NCBI RefSeq assembly: GCF_964355755.1
Contig: NC_092673.1
Span: 9,803,001 to 9,867,000 of the forward strand
DNA: 64,000 bases
DNA from: Antedon mediterranea
Lineage: Eukaryota > Echinodermata > Crinoidea > Comatulida > Antedonidae
Direction of reading: 5' to 3'
Part shown: positions 30,976-41,114 of the stretch, piece by piece
How positions within the stretch are numbered: position 1 is the first letter of the stretch
Layout: every line of letters begins with the position of its first letter
Notes under the pieces: model-generated
What the model saw: only the letters and a program-made list of their open reading frames with translations
Told to the model about the DNA's origin: nothing
The model's database searches: none
Translations under genes and position numbers: made by a program

Positions 30976-30980
30976 CCTAG
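30976..30980 (+). repeat. Target site duplication CCTAG, left, of gypsy element
   Basis: CCTAG directly before TGTTGTG; the same five bases follow CACTACA at 35917-35921. Confidence 0.85.
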
Positions 30981-31101
30981 TGTTGTGTTTCTCTATATTG
31001 ACTCACACGTACAGACATATACAAGACAGACACGTTGGTAACAGTACTTTATTGAGTGCCTTGTTCATTAACATAGGTCATACAATAGAGGGCTCACTAC
31101 A
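30981..31101 (-). repeat. Gypsy 3' LTR, 121 bp
   Basis: TGTTGTGTTTCTCTATATT ... GGGCTCACTACA on the + strand. Unusually short for a gypsy LTR, and matched by the right LTR once its insertion is removed. Confidence 0.88.
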
Positions 31102-31319
31102 TCCCCCGTTCTTTAGCTAAGTCTATTGCTGTAGAGAAATTATTGTTTATCATTCAGATAATTTCTAGTACTATTACTTTAACTTTTTTTTTTTTTTTTT
31201 TTTTTACAAATAATTTACAAATAGTGCATATTATGATTATACAGTAATTGTGTCCAAATTGGTCTAAACTGATATTATGGGTTATGGTTTCAACTTTTAT
31301 GAATACATTGATGTCCTTC

Positions 31320-33125
31320 AGATATGTTGGTGATTTTATCTCGCGTCCCGATCTCGTACGCTTCGGTGTCACAGTTTCAGTTGTGTTTCGCTGAATCGGC
31401 GTGCGTTTCCTTTCGCTCATCGCTTACTCGTTTGGATGTTGATTTACTCGTCCTTTTCTCTACGTTCTCGTTTCGCGGTTCGCTTTCGGTTGAAGTTTGT
31501 CCTGTATTTGTGATGTGATTGGGTGGTTCCTCTTGTGTTTTCTTTAAATGTACACGGTTTCTCCTGTACATTCCTTGTTGCGTTTCTACGTGGTAGGATC
31601 TTTCATCTAATCGCTTCGCTACCAACGCCTTTTCCCAATGCTTGTTTCCTCTGACCAACGGTTTCATTCTAACAATGTCTCCTTCTTCTAGTGGTTTCAT
31701 ATCTTTTGCTTTGCGATCATAGACTTCCTTCATTTTATCTTGTTTGCGGTGCATGTTGTGTGATTCGTCGTGCACTCGCGGTTTTAGAAGTGTTGCCGTG
31801 GTTGGTAGGAGAGTGCGTGTTCTCCTATTCATCAATCGTTGTGCCGGACTCGTTTGTAGACCTTGTGACGGAGTGTTACGATGGTCTAAAATCGCTATGT
31901 GTACATCGCTTCCGGCTTTGAGTGATTTTGTGATTATGCGCTTCGCTGTTTTGACGGCGGACTCCGCTTTTCCGTTAGCCTGACTGTTTCCTGGGCTACT
32001 TGTAAGGTGGTCGAAGTCCCATTCTTTGGCGAATCGCTTGAATTGCTCAGATGTATACTGTGGTCCGTTATCGCTTACCACCTGTGACGGTGTTCCATAG
32101 CGCGCGAAATGTGCTTTTAATTTCTTAATCACTGTCACACTTGCTGTATTTGGTAGATAATCCACTTCCCAAAAATTGCTATGGTAGTCCACAGTTATTA
32201 AGTAATCTTTGCCGCTGATCGAGAATAAGTCTGTCGCGACTCTCTCCCATGGTCTTGTTGGCAATTCGTGTGGCATCAGCGTTTCTTTTTGTTGGCCTGT
32301 TTCCATTGATCTGCAAATTTCACACTTTGCAATCATTTGTTTAATTTCGCTTGCCATCCGTGGCCAAAATACGCTTTCCCTGGCTCTTCGTACGCAGCCT
32401 TCCTGTCCCAGGTGGGAAGCATGTATGTGTTCTTTAATTTGTTCTCTTAGTTTGTCTGGTATGACGATTCGTTGTCCCCTGAAAATCAAACCATCTTGTA
32501 TGATTAGTTCATCGGCATGACTGAAGTATGGCAATATTTGCTCAGGGACTTCCTGTCTTTGTGTTGGCCATCCTTTGAGTATGGTTTCTTTTAACAGTTG
32601 TAGTGTTTCGTCCTGGTTTGTCTCCTGCTTAATTTCCGCAAGACGTTCTTTACTCGCTGGTAAGTATTGGATTACATTGATCTCTTTCATGATGGCTTTT
32701 TCCGTCGGGTCGACAGCTCTTGACAACGTATCCGCAATGTACATGGTGTTGCCCGGGGCGTGCGAAATGTCATAGTCATACTGTTGCACCCGCAATAGCA
32801 TTCCTTGTAGGCGCTTCGGTGCCTTCACCAAAGGTTTCTTTATGATCGCTTCTAACGGCTTGTGATCGCTGATTACCTTGGTGTGTCGTCCAGAAGTGTA
32901 TTGGTTGAAATGTTCTAACGAGTATGCAACTGCTAGCATTTCTTTCTCAATCGCTGCGTAGCGTTTCTCAGTTTCTGTAAGCGCTCTGCTTGAGTAGGCT
33001 ATAGGTTTTACATGCTGTAAAAGAGCTGATCCAATGCCAATACCGCTTGCGTCACATTGAATGACTAACTCGCTGTTCGGGTCATAATACGCTAACACCG
33101 GTGATTTAGTTATTAGGGCTTTCAC
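31320..33125 (-). pseudogene. pol: Gypsy pol: RNase H and integrase part
   Basis: The frame from 33125 opens in the connection/RNase H region with DASGIGIGSALL, EKEMLAVAYSLEHF and SDHKPLEAI. It continues into integrase with an HHCC zinc finger (HASHLGQEG...CEICRS) and the catalytic triad in ATDLFSI, VVSDNGPQY and NGKAESAV. The frame stops at 31377. An overlapping frame encodes TRSGREIKSPTYLKDI to about 31320, a more usual gypsy C-terminus, suggesting a late frameshift near 31415. No chromodomain was recognised. Confidence 0.88.
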
Positions 33126-33790
33126 TTTGTCGACCGCGTTTTGTTGTGGTGGTCCTCATTGCCACTCTACGTCCATACGCGTTAGTTGTCTCAATGGTTC
33201 TAAGATGTCTGACAAAGTTGGTAAGTATCTACTTAAGTAGTTGATGAAACCAATAAACCTCCTAACCTCATTTAAATTCTTTGGGATGGCATGTTTAGTA
33301 CAGCTTTAATTTTGTTGTCATCTGGCTTTAAACCTTGTCTTGTGACCTTGTGACCCAGAAAAGTTATCTGTGGTTCACGGAATGTGGACTTATCCTTATT
33401 TAACTTAATGTTTAGTTGCTGGCACCGCTCTAGCAATAATTTTAAGTGTTCATCATGGTTTTGAAGTGCAGCTTCATCTGTTTCACCCTTACCATAAACA
33501 ATTATATCATCGGCCACACAAATTATCCCTTCTAGCCCTTCTAAGGCTGTGTGTAATCGGCTTTGAAATAGTTCAGATGATGTACATAGGCCAAATGGCA
33601 ATCGATTCCATTGGAATCTGCCAAATGAAGTATTAAAACAGGTAAGTTCTCTCGATTTGTGATCTAGTTGTATTTGCCAAAAAGCTTCACTCAGATCCAG
33701 TTTCGAGAATATTTTGGCATCATTCAGTTTTGGTAATACATCATCAATAACTGGTAACTGATAATGAGCTCGTTTTAAGGCTTTATTTAA
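33126..33790 (-). pseudogene. pol: Gypsy pol: reverse transcriptase core, broken
   Basis: Contains the reverse transcriptase palm with LDLSEAFWQI, LPFGLCTSS and the VADDIIVYG catalytic box, followed by FLGHKVTRQGLKPDD. It is separated from the upstream protease frame by a one-base change near 33795. A second frameshift lies near 33284 and a TGA stop at 33158-33156. Confidence 0.88.
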
Positions 33791-34647
33791 GGGTCGGGGT
33801 CAACACATATTCTTAGTTTGTTGTTGGCTTTAGTAGCGACAACCATCTGACTTACCCATTGTGTGGGGTGGTCGGGTGCTACTTTCTTGATTACCCCTCT
33901 TTGTTCCATTTTAGTTAGTTCGTCTTTTACTCTTTGTTTAATTGAGTGGGGAATTCTCCTCGCTGGAAGTGCCGTAGGTTCAACATTTTCATCAATGTAT
34001 AGGGTCGTTTCTCCAGGTAACCCTCCTAACTCCCCATTAAATACGTCATCATATTTACACTCAACATTTACTTTCCCTATCTGGGTGACCTTTTTGAACT
34101 CGTGGTCATTGATAGTTATCAATTTCATGTGTTCGCATGCTTTACAACCTAGTATTGGTTGTAGATCAGGTTGGTCTACAACTTTGAACTCTACCTGATA
34201 TTTACATTTGTTCTTTGGATTTCTCAATTTTACATGAACTTTACCAACAACCTTTACTTTTGTCTTATTCCACATCTTTAAGATTGTGTTATCTGGCTGT
34301 ATGTTATTAATGAGTTTCTTAGGTAGACTGTTCTTTGGGATGATGTTGACTTCTGCTCCACTGTCCAGTTGCAGGTCAATCAGTCGACCTTCCAAAGTCA
34401 TGCGCGCATAAATTGCTGTTGTGTTGACGTTGACCTCGACTACTCCGATTGTGTATTCATCTTCCGTTTCTACTTCAGACGAAGATGAATTAGCTATTTG
34501 GCTTACGTCCTTGGCGGTACCATTTCTTTGGTTTTGAGGCTTTGGATCTGCAGCATGCAGCAAAATGGTTTGGTTTATCGCACTTGTCACATGTGCGTCC
34601 CCTCGCAGGGCACTGTTGATGACTTGCATTATAGCCACATTTTCCAC
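33787..34647 (-). CDS. pol: Gypsy pol: protease and start of reverse transcriptase
   Basis: 286 codons overlapping the end of gag by 158 bases in another frame, the usual arrangement for translational frameshifting in gypsy elements. The protease active site is LQLDSGAEVNIIP. The frame then enters the reverse transcriptase N-terminal region (MEQRGVIKKVAPDHPTQWVS) and is cut off by a frameshift at ~33795. Confidence 0.85.
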   Translation of the reverse strand: MENVAIMQVINSALRGDAHVTSAINQTILLHAADPKPQNQRNGTAKDVSQIANSSSSEVETEDEYTIGVVEVNVNTTAIYARMTLEGRLIDLQLDSGAEVNIIPKNSLPKKLINNIQPDNTILKMWNKTKVKVVGKVHVKLRNPKNKCKYQVEFKVVDQPDLQPILGCKACEHMKLITINDHEFKKVTQIGKVNVECKYDDVFNGELGGLPGETTLYIDENVEPTALPARRIPHSIKQRVKDELTKMEQRGVIKKVAPDHPTQWVSQMVVATKANNKLRICVDPDP

Positions 34648-35323
34648 ATTTCTTCGTCGAGTCTGATTTATGTCCCTTGTAATGTGAGGGCGCTGTTTTA
34701 TTATATCTTTTTGTTTTGTCAGTGTTGATTTTATGCACTTGGCTTTCGCCCTCCATCACCTTTAAACTTTCTTGGGATGTCTCATAATTGAGTGCAATGT
34801 TAATCGCTTTGTCAAGGGTTAGCTCATCTCCTACGTCAAGACATTTTTCTCTCACCTTGTGTTCCTTTGCTTTTACGACGATCGCGTCTCTCAACATTCT
34901 ATCCTCGTCATTGTACTCACAACGCTTTATCAACACTCTTAAATCGGTTAGAAATTTATTGAAAGACTCACGTAAGTCTCTTTGTGCCCGTCCATGAAAT
35001 TCTACGGTCACCTTGATGACGTTCTTTTTCGGCCTAACATAAAGTTCAAACCTGTTAAAAACACCTGTTAGTGTACCATTTTCGGCTGGCGTGGCTGGCT
35101 GGTCGTCGATCGCCTCGACGGCTGGCGCCCAGTCTAGTGTGTCGAACATTTCTCGGCTTCGATCCCCGAAGTATGTCATGAGGTAATTTACCTTCTGCAA
35201 CTCGGTTTTCTCAGATAATGGGCCGTTAAATGTAAATTGACAATGCTGCCTGAACCTCTTGAATTCTTTGTACAGGTCTACAGATGCCCAGTCCATCTGG
35301 GGCATCTTTGATTTCGTAGCCAT
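34490..35323 (-). CDS. gag: Gypsy Gag with zinc knuckles
   Basis: The likely start is the ATG at 35323-35321 (MATKSKM); an upstream non-ATG extension in the same frame is possible. The middle is a capsid-like helical region (YLMTYFGDRSREMF, ESFNKFLTDLRVLIKRCEY). The C-terminus has two cysteine clusters, CGKCGYNASHQQC and CDKCDKPNHFAACC. It runs to its own stop at 34490 without internal breaks. Confidence 0.85.
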   Translation of the reverse strand: MATKSKMPQMDWASVDLYKEFKRFRQHCQFTFNGPLSEKTELQKVNYLMTYFGDRSREMFDTLDWAPAVEAIDDQPATPAENGTLTGVFNRFELYVRPKKNVIKVTVEFHGRAQRDLRESFNKFLTDLRVLIKRCEYNDEDRMLRDAIVVKAKEHKVREKCLDVGDELTLDKAINIALNYETSQESLKVMEGESQVHKINTDKTKRYNKTAPSHYKGHKSDSTKKCGKCGYNASHQQCPARGRTCDKCDKPNHFAACCRSKASKPKKWYRQGRKPNS

Positions 35324-35372
35324 AATACTGGAATGTTCGGTAATATAGGCTAGCAAACACCGCTTGTCACCA

Positions 35373-35916
35373 TGTTGTGTTTCTCTATATTTAATTGACT
35401 CACACGTACAGACATATACAAGACAGACACGTCTTCACTTGGTAACAGCAAAGAACTTATAACACAAGAATCTCCTGTTCGTCCGAAGCGCGTAACAATT
35501 TCGAAAGGCATTGTGGGATAGAATAGAGCTATGGGTGGCGCCATTGTGAGCCATGGAGTAGGGCGCCCGCATCAAATTAGAAAGTTAAAATCAAAGAGGG
35601 GATCTGCTAATGCTCTTGGGGGGATAGAGTAATTGACTGAGGAGTAGGGCGCCCGCATCAAATTAGAAAGTCAAAATCATAGAGGGGATCTGCTAATACT
35701 CTAGGGGGGTAGGGGGGAAGAGTAATTGACTTCCTAGTTTGGAGGGGGCGCTGCTCCATGCTGTGAAATGGCGTCGCCCAGTTTGACCTTTTAACCCTGT
35801 ACTTCCGATACTGTGTTTTGAATGCAAATTGAAGAACAGGAGATTCTTGTGTTATAAGTTCTTTGGTAACAGTACTTTATTGAGTGCATAGGTCATACAA
35901 TAGAGGGCTCACTACA
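35373..35916 (-). repeat. Gypsy 5' LTR, expanded to 544 bp by an insertion
   Basis: Same ends as the left LTR (TGTTGTG...CACTACA). Removing 417 bp plus a 7-bp duplication leaves 120 bp, close to the 121-bp partner. A TGGTGACAAGCGG sequence just inside (35372 downward, minus strand) is the expected primer-binding position; I could not name the tRNA. Confidence 0.85.
35449..35865. mobile_element. 417-bp MITE nested in gypsy LTR
   Basis: Terminal inverted repeats of about 32 bp begin CAAAGAACTTATAACACAAG. The flanking GTAACAG occurs on both sides (35442-35448 and 35866-35872). Inside is a near-perfect tandem duplication of ~79 bp (GAGTAGGGCGCCCGCATC at 35562 and 35641). No coding region. Confidence 0.82.
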
Positions 35917-35948
35917 CCTAGTAGTACCAGAGCCATATATATAAAGAG

Positions 35949-37050
35949 GGGTGTCACGAAACCTAAGACCACGAAAGCTAAGACCCCCTAAGACCTAAGA
36001 TCACGAAAGCTAAGACCCAAGACCTAAGATTACAAATATTTATCTTTCGCACCTGCCTTGTATTTTAACTCCCAACATTTATTCTGAATACCACACCTTA
36101 GAATTGGCACTTTTATGAAAAAGAATCACATAAAAAGTAACAAATACAATTTTAAATTGATGATTTTACAGACGTTTTTCTCGCACACAAACTGTTTGCG
36201 AATTTCGCATGACTAGCCTACAGAGTACAGTAGGCCTACCCCTGTTCAATGTTTTTGTTTCTATGGAACGTCAAAAGAGCAAAAATTATATAGAGGGCTG
36301 AAAACTCTGTGGAGTCCATCTACAGTGTGGATGGAACAATGTAAAATTAAAATTGTAATGATAATAGTATATCATGCAAGTACGAAGAAAGAAATACTGG
36401 CAAATAAATTTTAATTTAAAAATCATGATAATAAGTTTTTTTGTTTCGTTTTCTTTCTGTTTTTATACTTGCACTATATGTTGCTCTTTTGGCGCTTCAT
36501 AGAAACAAAAACATTGAGCATGGGGGGGGGGGGGGGCTCGAGGAGTTATCTCTATGAGTATACAAAGAAACATGTCTGTAAAATCATCAATTTAAAGGAT
36601 TTATTTATTTGTTTTTATGTGTTTCTCCTTCTGAAAGTACTTATAAATCCTAATTTTAAAGTGTGGTATTCAGGATAATGTTAGTCAACAAATTTGGAGT
36701 CAAAATACAAGAAAGGCAGGTGCGTAAGAAAAACATTCTCTGAACCAACACAATGGAGTAAATATATACCAACAAACAACCCGTCAAGTTTGTTTGTTGT
36801 AAAGAAAAACTATACATTTACTCAACGGGCGAAAATAATGTGAGTTTATCCATGTTTTGCGGTAGTATTTAATTATATTTATGGTAATAAATGAAACCTA
36901 CTGTGTTTAAAATTATGTATGGATAAACAAGTATTGTTTTTAAGCTGTAGTATATCTTAGAATTTGCAATCTTAGGTCTTGGGTCTTAGCTTTCGTGATC
37001 TTAGGTCTTAGGGGGTCTTAGCTTTCGTGGTCTTAGGTTTCGTGACACCC
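35949..37050. mobile_element. 1.1-kb foldback element with TAAGACC subterminal repeats
   Basis: Left end GGGTGTCACGAAACCTAAGA and right end TCTTAGGTTTCGTGACACCC are complements, and the arms keep pairing for over 400 bp with gaps. ACGAAAGCTAAGACC is repeated near each end. Flanking ATATAAAGAG / ATATAAGGAG looks like a 10-bp target duplication with one mismatch, which would fit a MULE-type element. No transposase. Confidence 0.75.
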
Positions 37051-37060
37051 ATATAAGGAG

Positions 37061-37627
37061 TTACGACATTGGATTATAGTCACGTGATATGCAGATGAAT
37101 TTGTGTCAAACTTGTCTCCGTTAATGCATGTAAAGTATAGGAGCAAGAAAATACTTTAAACTTGTTCTTATATTTAATAAAATGTAATTGTACATTTTAC
37201 GGTGAAATATCGATGTGCACAGCGTACAGAAGTACTTGCGGCAAAGAATATTGCGCGCGCGTGCGCTAGTACATTATAAATTTCGATTGATTGATTTTGG
37301 AACGAAACATCCCATAACTACGTCCTATTAATAACAATTATGTAATATTTTCAATTCATAATGCATTTTTTGATGGCTAAATAAAATAATAAAGTGTCGT
37401 GGATATATTTGTTAATATATTGAATAGGGTATGAACAATATTAAAATATTAAAGGCAAATTATTACAAATGAAATGATGAACGATCGGTCTCTGAAAGTT
37501 TGTGTCAAAAACACACAGAGAGCCATATACTGTATAAAAAGAGGGGTAAATTTGTGTGTTTTTTGTATTGGTTCATGCTTTGATGTATTCTGAATTACAT
37601 GTAGGCCCTAGCATTTATTCTTTTGTT
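37061..37627. other. Non-coding spacer before copia element
   Basis: No gene or clear repeat boundary seen. A short GCGCGCGTGCGC run lies at 37254. Confidence 0.4.
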
Positions 37628-37632
37628 ATTAT

Positions 37633-37954
37633 TGTTAAAGTGTGCTCTCATTATACAATAAATGTTACCAATAGCCTACTGGTCATTCACCTATAGATAA
37701 GTGAAAGTTCCTGTTCTAAGAAATAGATGATATACCGGAACTGTCCTCAGATCACAAAGCAATCCATCATTGCTTTGCTCACTCCTTAAGATGATAACAT
37801 TCTTCTATGTGAATCACTCACATATTTATTCCTACTGTGTAGATGTGTACTTTGTATAGTTTATTACAATAAAGTTATTATAGTTCTAGATAGAACATTT
37901 GTATCTGCGTCAAATACTGTTATCGATATGGCTCACAATCCTACAACCTTAACA
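37633..37954 (+). repeat. Copia 5' LTR
   Basis: TGTTAAAGTGTGCTCTCATT ... CAACCTTAACA. The LTR includes the gag ATG at 37928 and the next eight codons. Confidence 0.92.
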
Positions 37955-38632
37955 GGTTATGGGCCCAGTAAACGGCTTTTATTTAATGGAGACGAAACTA
38001 AGTACGAGTTGTGGGAAGTCAAGTTCCTAGGACATTTGCACATACAAAAATTAAGTAAAATTATTGTACCGGAAAGCGAAGGTGGAGTAGCCGCTCCCGA
38101 TGAGGCGAAAAATAGTAATGCGTTCGCCGAACTTGTGCAGTACCTGGACGATAGAAGTCTATCTTTGATAATGAGAGACGCAAAGAACGATGGAAGAAAG
38201 GCTCTAGGAATCCTGCGGGAACATTATTTAGAAAAAAGTAAGCCAAGAATTATATCACTATATACTGAGCTTACCTCATTAAAAATGGACGAACACGAAC
38301 GTGTAACTGACTACGTTATTCGTGCAGAAACAGCAGCTACAAGTTTAAAAACTGCTAAAGAACAAATTAGCGACAGTTTGCTTGTGGCTATGGTCCTAAA
38401 AGGACTACCTCAGCGATTCCGGACATTTGCGACCGTGATAATGCAAAAAGAAAAAGAGATAAACTTTACCGATTTTAAAATTGCGCTGAGAAGCTTCGAA
38501 GAGTCGGAGAAGGCTCAAAGAGAGACAAAAGATGATAGTGTAATGAAAACACTAGAAAGTGAAAGAATTGTATGTTTTAAATGTGGGAAGCAAGGCCATA
38601 AATCCTTTGAATGTAGGATCCATCCAATCTAG
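37928..38632 (+). CDS. gag: Copia Gag with CCHC zinc knuckle
   Basis: The 234-codon frame starts at an ATG located inside the 5' LTR; no later ATG fits better, and the N-terminus (MAHNPTTLTGYGPSKRLLFN) has the usual copia Gag opening with F-x-G-x-x-x-x-x-W-E. A capsid-like region of the UBN2/copia type follows (LTSLKMDEHERVTDYVIRAE, LLVAMVLKGLPQRF), then CFKCGKQGHKSFEC near the C-terminus. The frame ends at a TAG soon after, where the deletion joins the distal linker before reverse transcriptase. Confidence 0.9.
   Translation: MAHNPTTLTGYGPSKRLLFNGDETKYELWEVKFLGHLHIQKLSKIIVPESEGGVAAPDEAKNSNAFAELVQYLDDRSLSLIMRDAKNDGRKALGILREHYLEKSKPRIISLYTELTSLKMDEHERVTDYVIRAETAATSLKTAKEQISDSLLVAMVLKGLPQRFRTFATVIMQKEKEINFTDFKIALRSFEESEKAQRETKDDSVMKTLESERIVCFKCGKQGHKSFECRIHPI
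37955..37968 (+). promoter_or_regulatory. Primer-binding site for internal tRNA-iMet
   Basis: GGTTATGGGCCCAG follows the LTR directly. It is complementary to the anticodon stem-loop region of initiator tRNA-Met (CTGGGCCCATAACC), the primer type known for Drosophila copia, which uses a cleaved tRNA 5' half. The site is also read in frame as part of Gag. Confidence 0.85.
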
Positions 38633-39456
38633 AACCCCAACCTGAGGACCAAAGGGTAATTAATGAATCGGGTAACGAAAATGTAAGGTATCCAAGACGG
38701 GAGAGAAAACCTCCATCGTATCTTGAGGATTATGCTACCGATTTAGAGGACAATAATGACCAATTATTATCCAGTATTGATTATTGCTACAAAATGTCAG
38801 AGTTTCCTCAAACTTTTAGGGAAGCTATTAATTCACCAGAGTCCAAGTATTGGCAAACTGCAATGGCAGACGAAATGAAATCCCGTAAGGAAAATAACAC
38901 ATTCACTTTAACTAAAGACTGAATAATCACTACAGGTATGAATTCAGTGGGAGGACGATGGGTGTACACTACTAAAGAAACTGCCGATGGTTCAAAGAAC
39001 TATAAGGCAAGATATGTTGCAAAAGGGTATAGCCAAATAAGAGGTGTAGATTATAATGAAACATTTGCTCCAACTGCCAGTATGACATCCGTACGTATTT
39101 TGATGCAAATTGCAGCACAACATGATTTGATTTTACATCAGATGGATGTGAAAACTGCTTATCTTAATGCTCCAATTGACTGTGAAATTTATATGGAGCA
39201 AGCAGAGGGTTTTGAAGTCCCTACAAATTCTAACAAAAAGTTAGTATACAAATTAAATAAATCACTGTATGGTTTGAAACAATCTGGCAGAAATTGGAAC
39301 AATGTATTGCATACTTTTCTATGTGAAAATAATTTTGTACAAAACCCTGTTGATCACTGTGTATACACTAAATATGTAGAAAATGAGATGATTGTACTAC
39401 TCATATGGGTGGATGATTTAATTATTGCAACAAGTAATGAGTCCGTGATGACAAAT

Positions 39457-39596
39457 TCAATTCAATTCAATTCAATTCACATTTATTTACTCATCGTTTA
39501 TAAATACAGTTTCATAGCATAAATGATGGCAAGGATCCTGCATAGAGAAGTTTACACTTCTGTTTTCGCAGGACCCTTTTACATAAAAAACATAAA
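39457..39596 (-). mobile_element. LINE 3'-tail insertion in copia pol
   Basis: 140 bp flanked by ACAAAT on both sides (39451-39456, 39597-39602). It starts with a (TTCAA)n tail and is non-coding. The uninterrupted copia reading frame is recovered across the duplication point. Orientation is inferred from the tail; the minus strand would be sense. Confidence 0.75.
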
Positions 39597-39877
39597 ACAA
39601 ATGTTAAAGAAATGTTAAAAAGTAAATTCCATATGAAAGATCTTGGTAAACTTTCATATTTTCTTGGTATTGATTTTAAACAATCCAAAGGTTCCGTAAA
39701 AATGAATCAAAGTCGATATATAGCAAAAATGCTAGACAAATTTGGAATGACCGATTGTAAACCAAGGTCTACTCCATGTGAACAGAAACTAGAATGTAAT
39801 AGCCAGGAGGCCATTGACCCTACAAAATATCGTGAAGTTGTAGGTAGTTTAATTTATGCTATGACATGTACCCGGCC

Positions 39878-41114
39878 GCGATTTTTTTTTTCGTACATAA
39901 GTTGGGGACCCCCTCATGAAACGTCACAAAATAAACATGAATAATTCATCAGTTAAATTTTCTTGTTCCGTGTGCACCCAAGCGTATAGCAACAAGAAGT
40001 GATTACACAAGTGCGGTACGATTCTAGGCCTATCTCCGCTGTTGAAGAATAGCGGCGTTTTGTGTGGATTGTCGAAATAATCGGCCTTTAGTTTATGGTG
40101 TTTTTAATAAAATTTATTACTAAAGAATTACGTGTTAAAATTATAGTTTCTATTAATACTATTAGGCCTAATTATTAGTCTCTAAACCCATGTCTATTCT
40201 AGTAGTAGCTGTGTGGATGTGTGTGACGTGTGTGTGTGTTAGGTATGACCAAAGATAGTTACACTATCTTTGGTAATAGTTACACTATCTTTGGTATGAC
40301 ACAATCCGAGTAATAAGTCAGCAAAATTAAACAATTAACATTACACAAAAATACATTTTTTATTCTCGTGGGTCAAATCTTCCCATCTCATGTGTTCATA
40401 TACGCGCATTTTTAAAGTTCCTTTGAGTACATTGCATATTGTTTGATAATTGATAGCAGAATTTAAAAAATACAGTACACAAATTATACACATTCTTTAT
40501 TCTTGTGGGTCTAAGCTTTCTTTGGGCTATGTCCAAGAACGCTTGGGTGCACACGGAACAACAACTGCGATACGATTCTTTCTACAATAATAGGCCTAGG
40601 ATTCTAGGTCAATTCACGTGATTGCCTTCGCGCACTCTTCTTCACACACACGTCCACTATGCAAAATGTGTCGAGGCTAATCGACAGCTAGGCAAAACAT
40701 TAAACTAAGTAGTAATTGGACATAGCCCAAAGACACAAGTCACACACACCCACACAGCTACTACTAGAATATACAGGGGTTTAGATTAGAGACTAGTAAT
40801 TAGGCCTAATAGTATCAATAGAAACTATAATTTTAACACGTAATTCTTTAGTAACAAACTATATTAAAAACACCATAAACTAAAGGCTGATTATTTCGAC
40901 AATCCACACAAAACTCCGCTATTCTATTATGAAATCGCACGCGGCAACCACAGCGGAGATAGGCCTAGAATCGTACCGCACTTGTGTAATCACTTCTTGT
41001 TGCTATACGCTTGGGTGCACACGGAACAAGAAAATTTAACTGATGAATTATTCATGTTTATTTTGTGACGTTTCATGATGGGGTCCCCAACTTATGTACG
41101 AAAAAAAAAATCGC
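39878..41114. mobile_element. MULE-like 1.24-kb foldback transposon in copia pol
   Basis: Flanked by a 9-bp duplication TACCCGGCC (39869-39877, 41115-41123), as expected for Mutator-like elements. The ends GCGATTTTTTTTTCGTAC pair with their complement, and the arms (about 39878-40230 and 40755-41114) are imperfect inverted repeats of roughly 350 bp. The centre has a perfect hairpin ACCAAAGATAG-TTACA-CTATCTTTGGT at 40249-40275, partly repeated, and no transposase. Confidence 0.85.

Larger units (their letters stand above)
30981..35916 (-). mobile_element. Ty3/gypsy LTR retrotransposon, decayed
   Basis: A 4.9-kb element on the minus strand, bounded by short LTRs (TGTAGTGAG...CACAACA in sense orientation) and CCTAG duplications. 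It encodes Gag, then protease, reverse transcriptase, RNase H and integrase in the gypsy order. Lesions break the polyprotein: frame changes near 33795, 33284 and probably near 31415, and an in-frame stop at 33158-33156. The 5' LTR carries a 417-bp MITE. An AAGAACGGGGGA polypurine tract precedes the 3' LTR. Confidence 0.93.

Noticed and set aside
31691-32520. Plus-strand open frames opposite gypsy pol
   Set aside because: They are shadows of the minus-strand integrase/RNase H frame, with no independent features.
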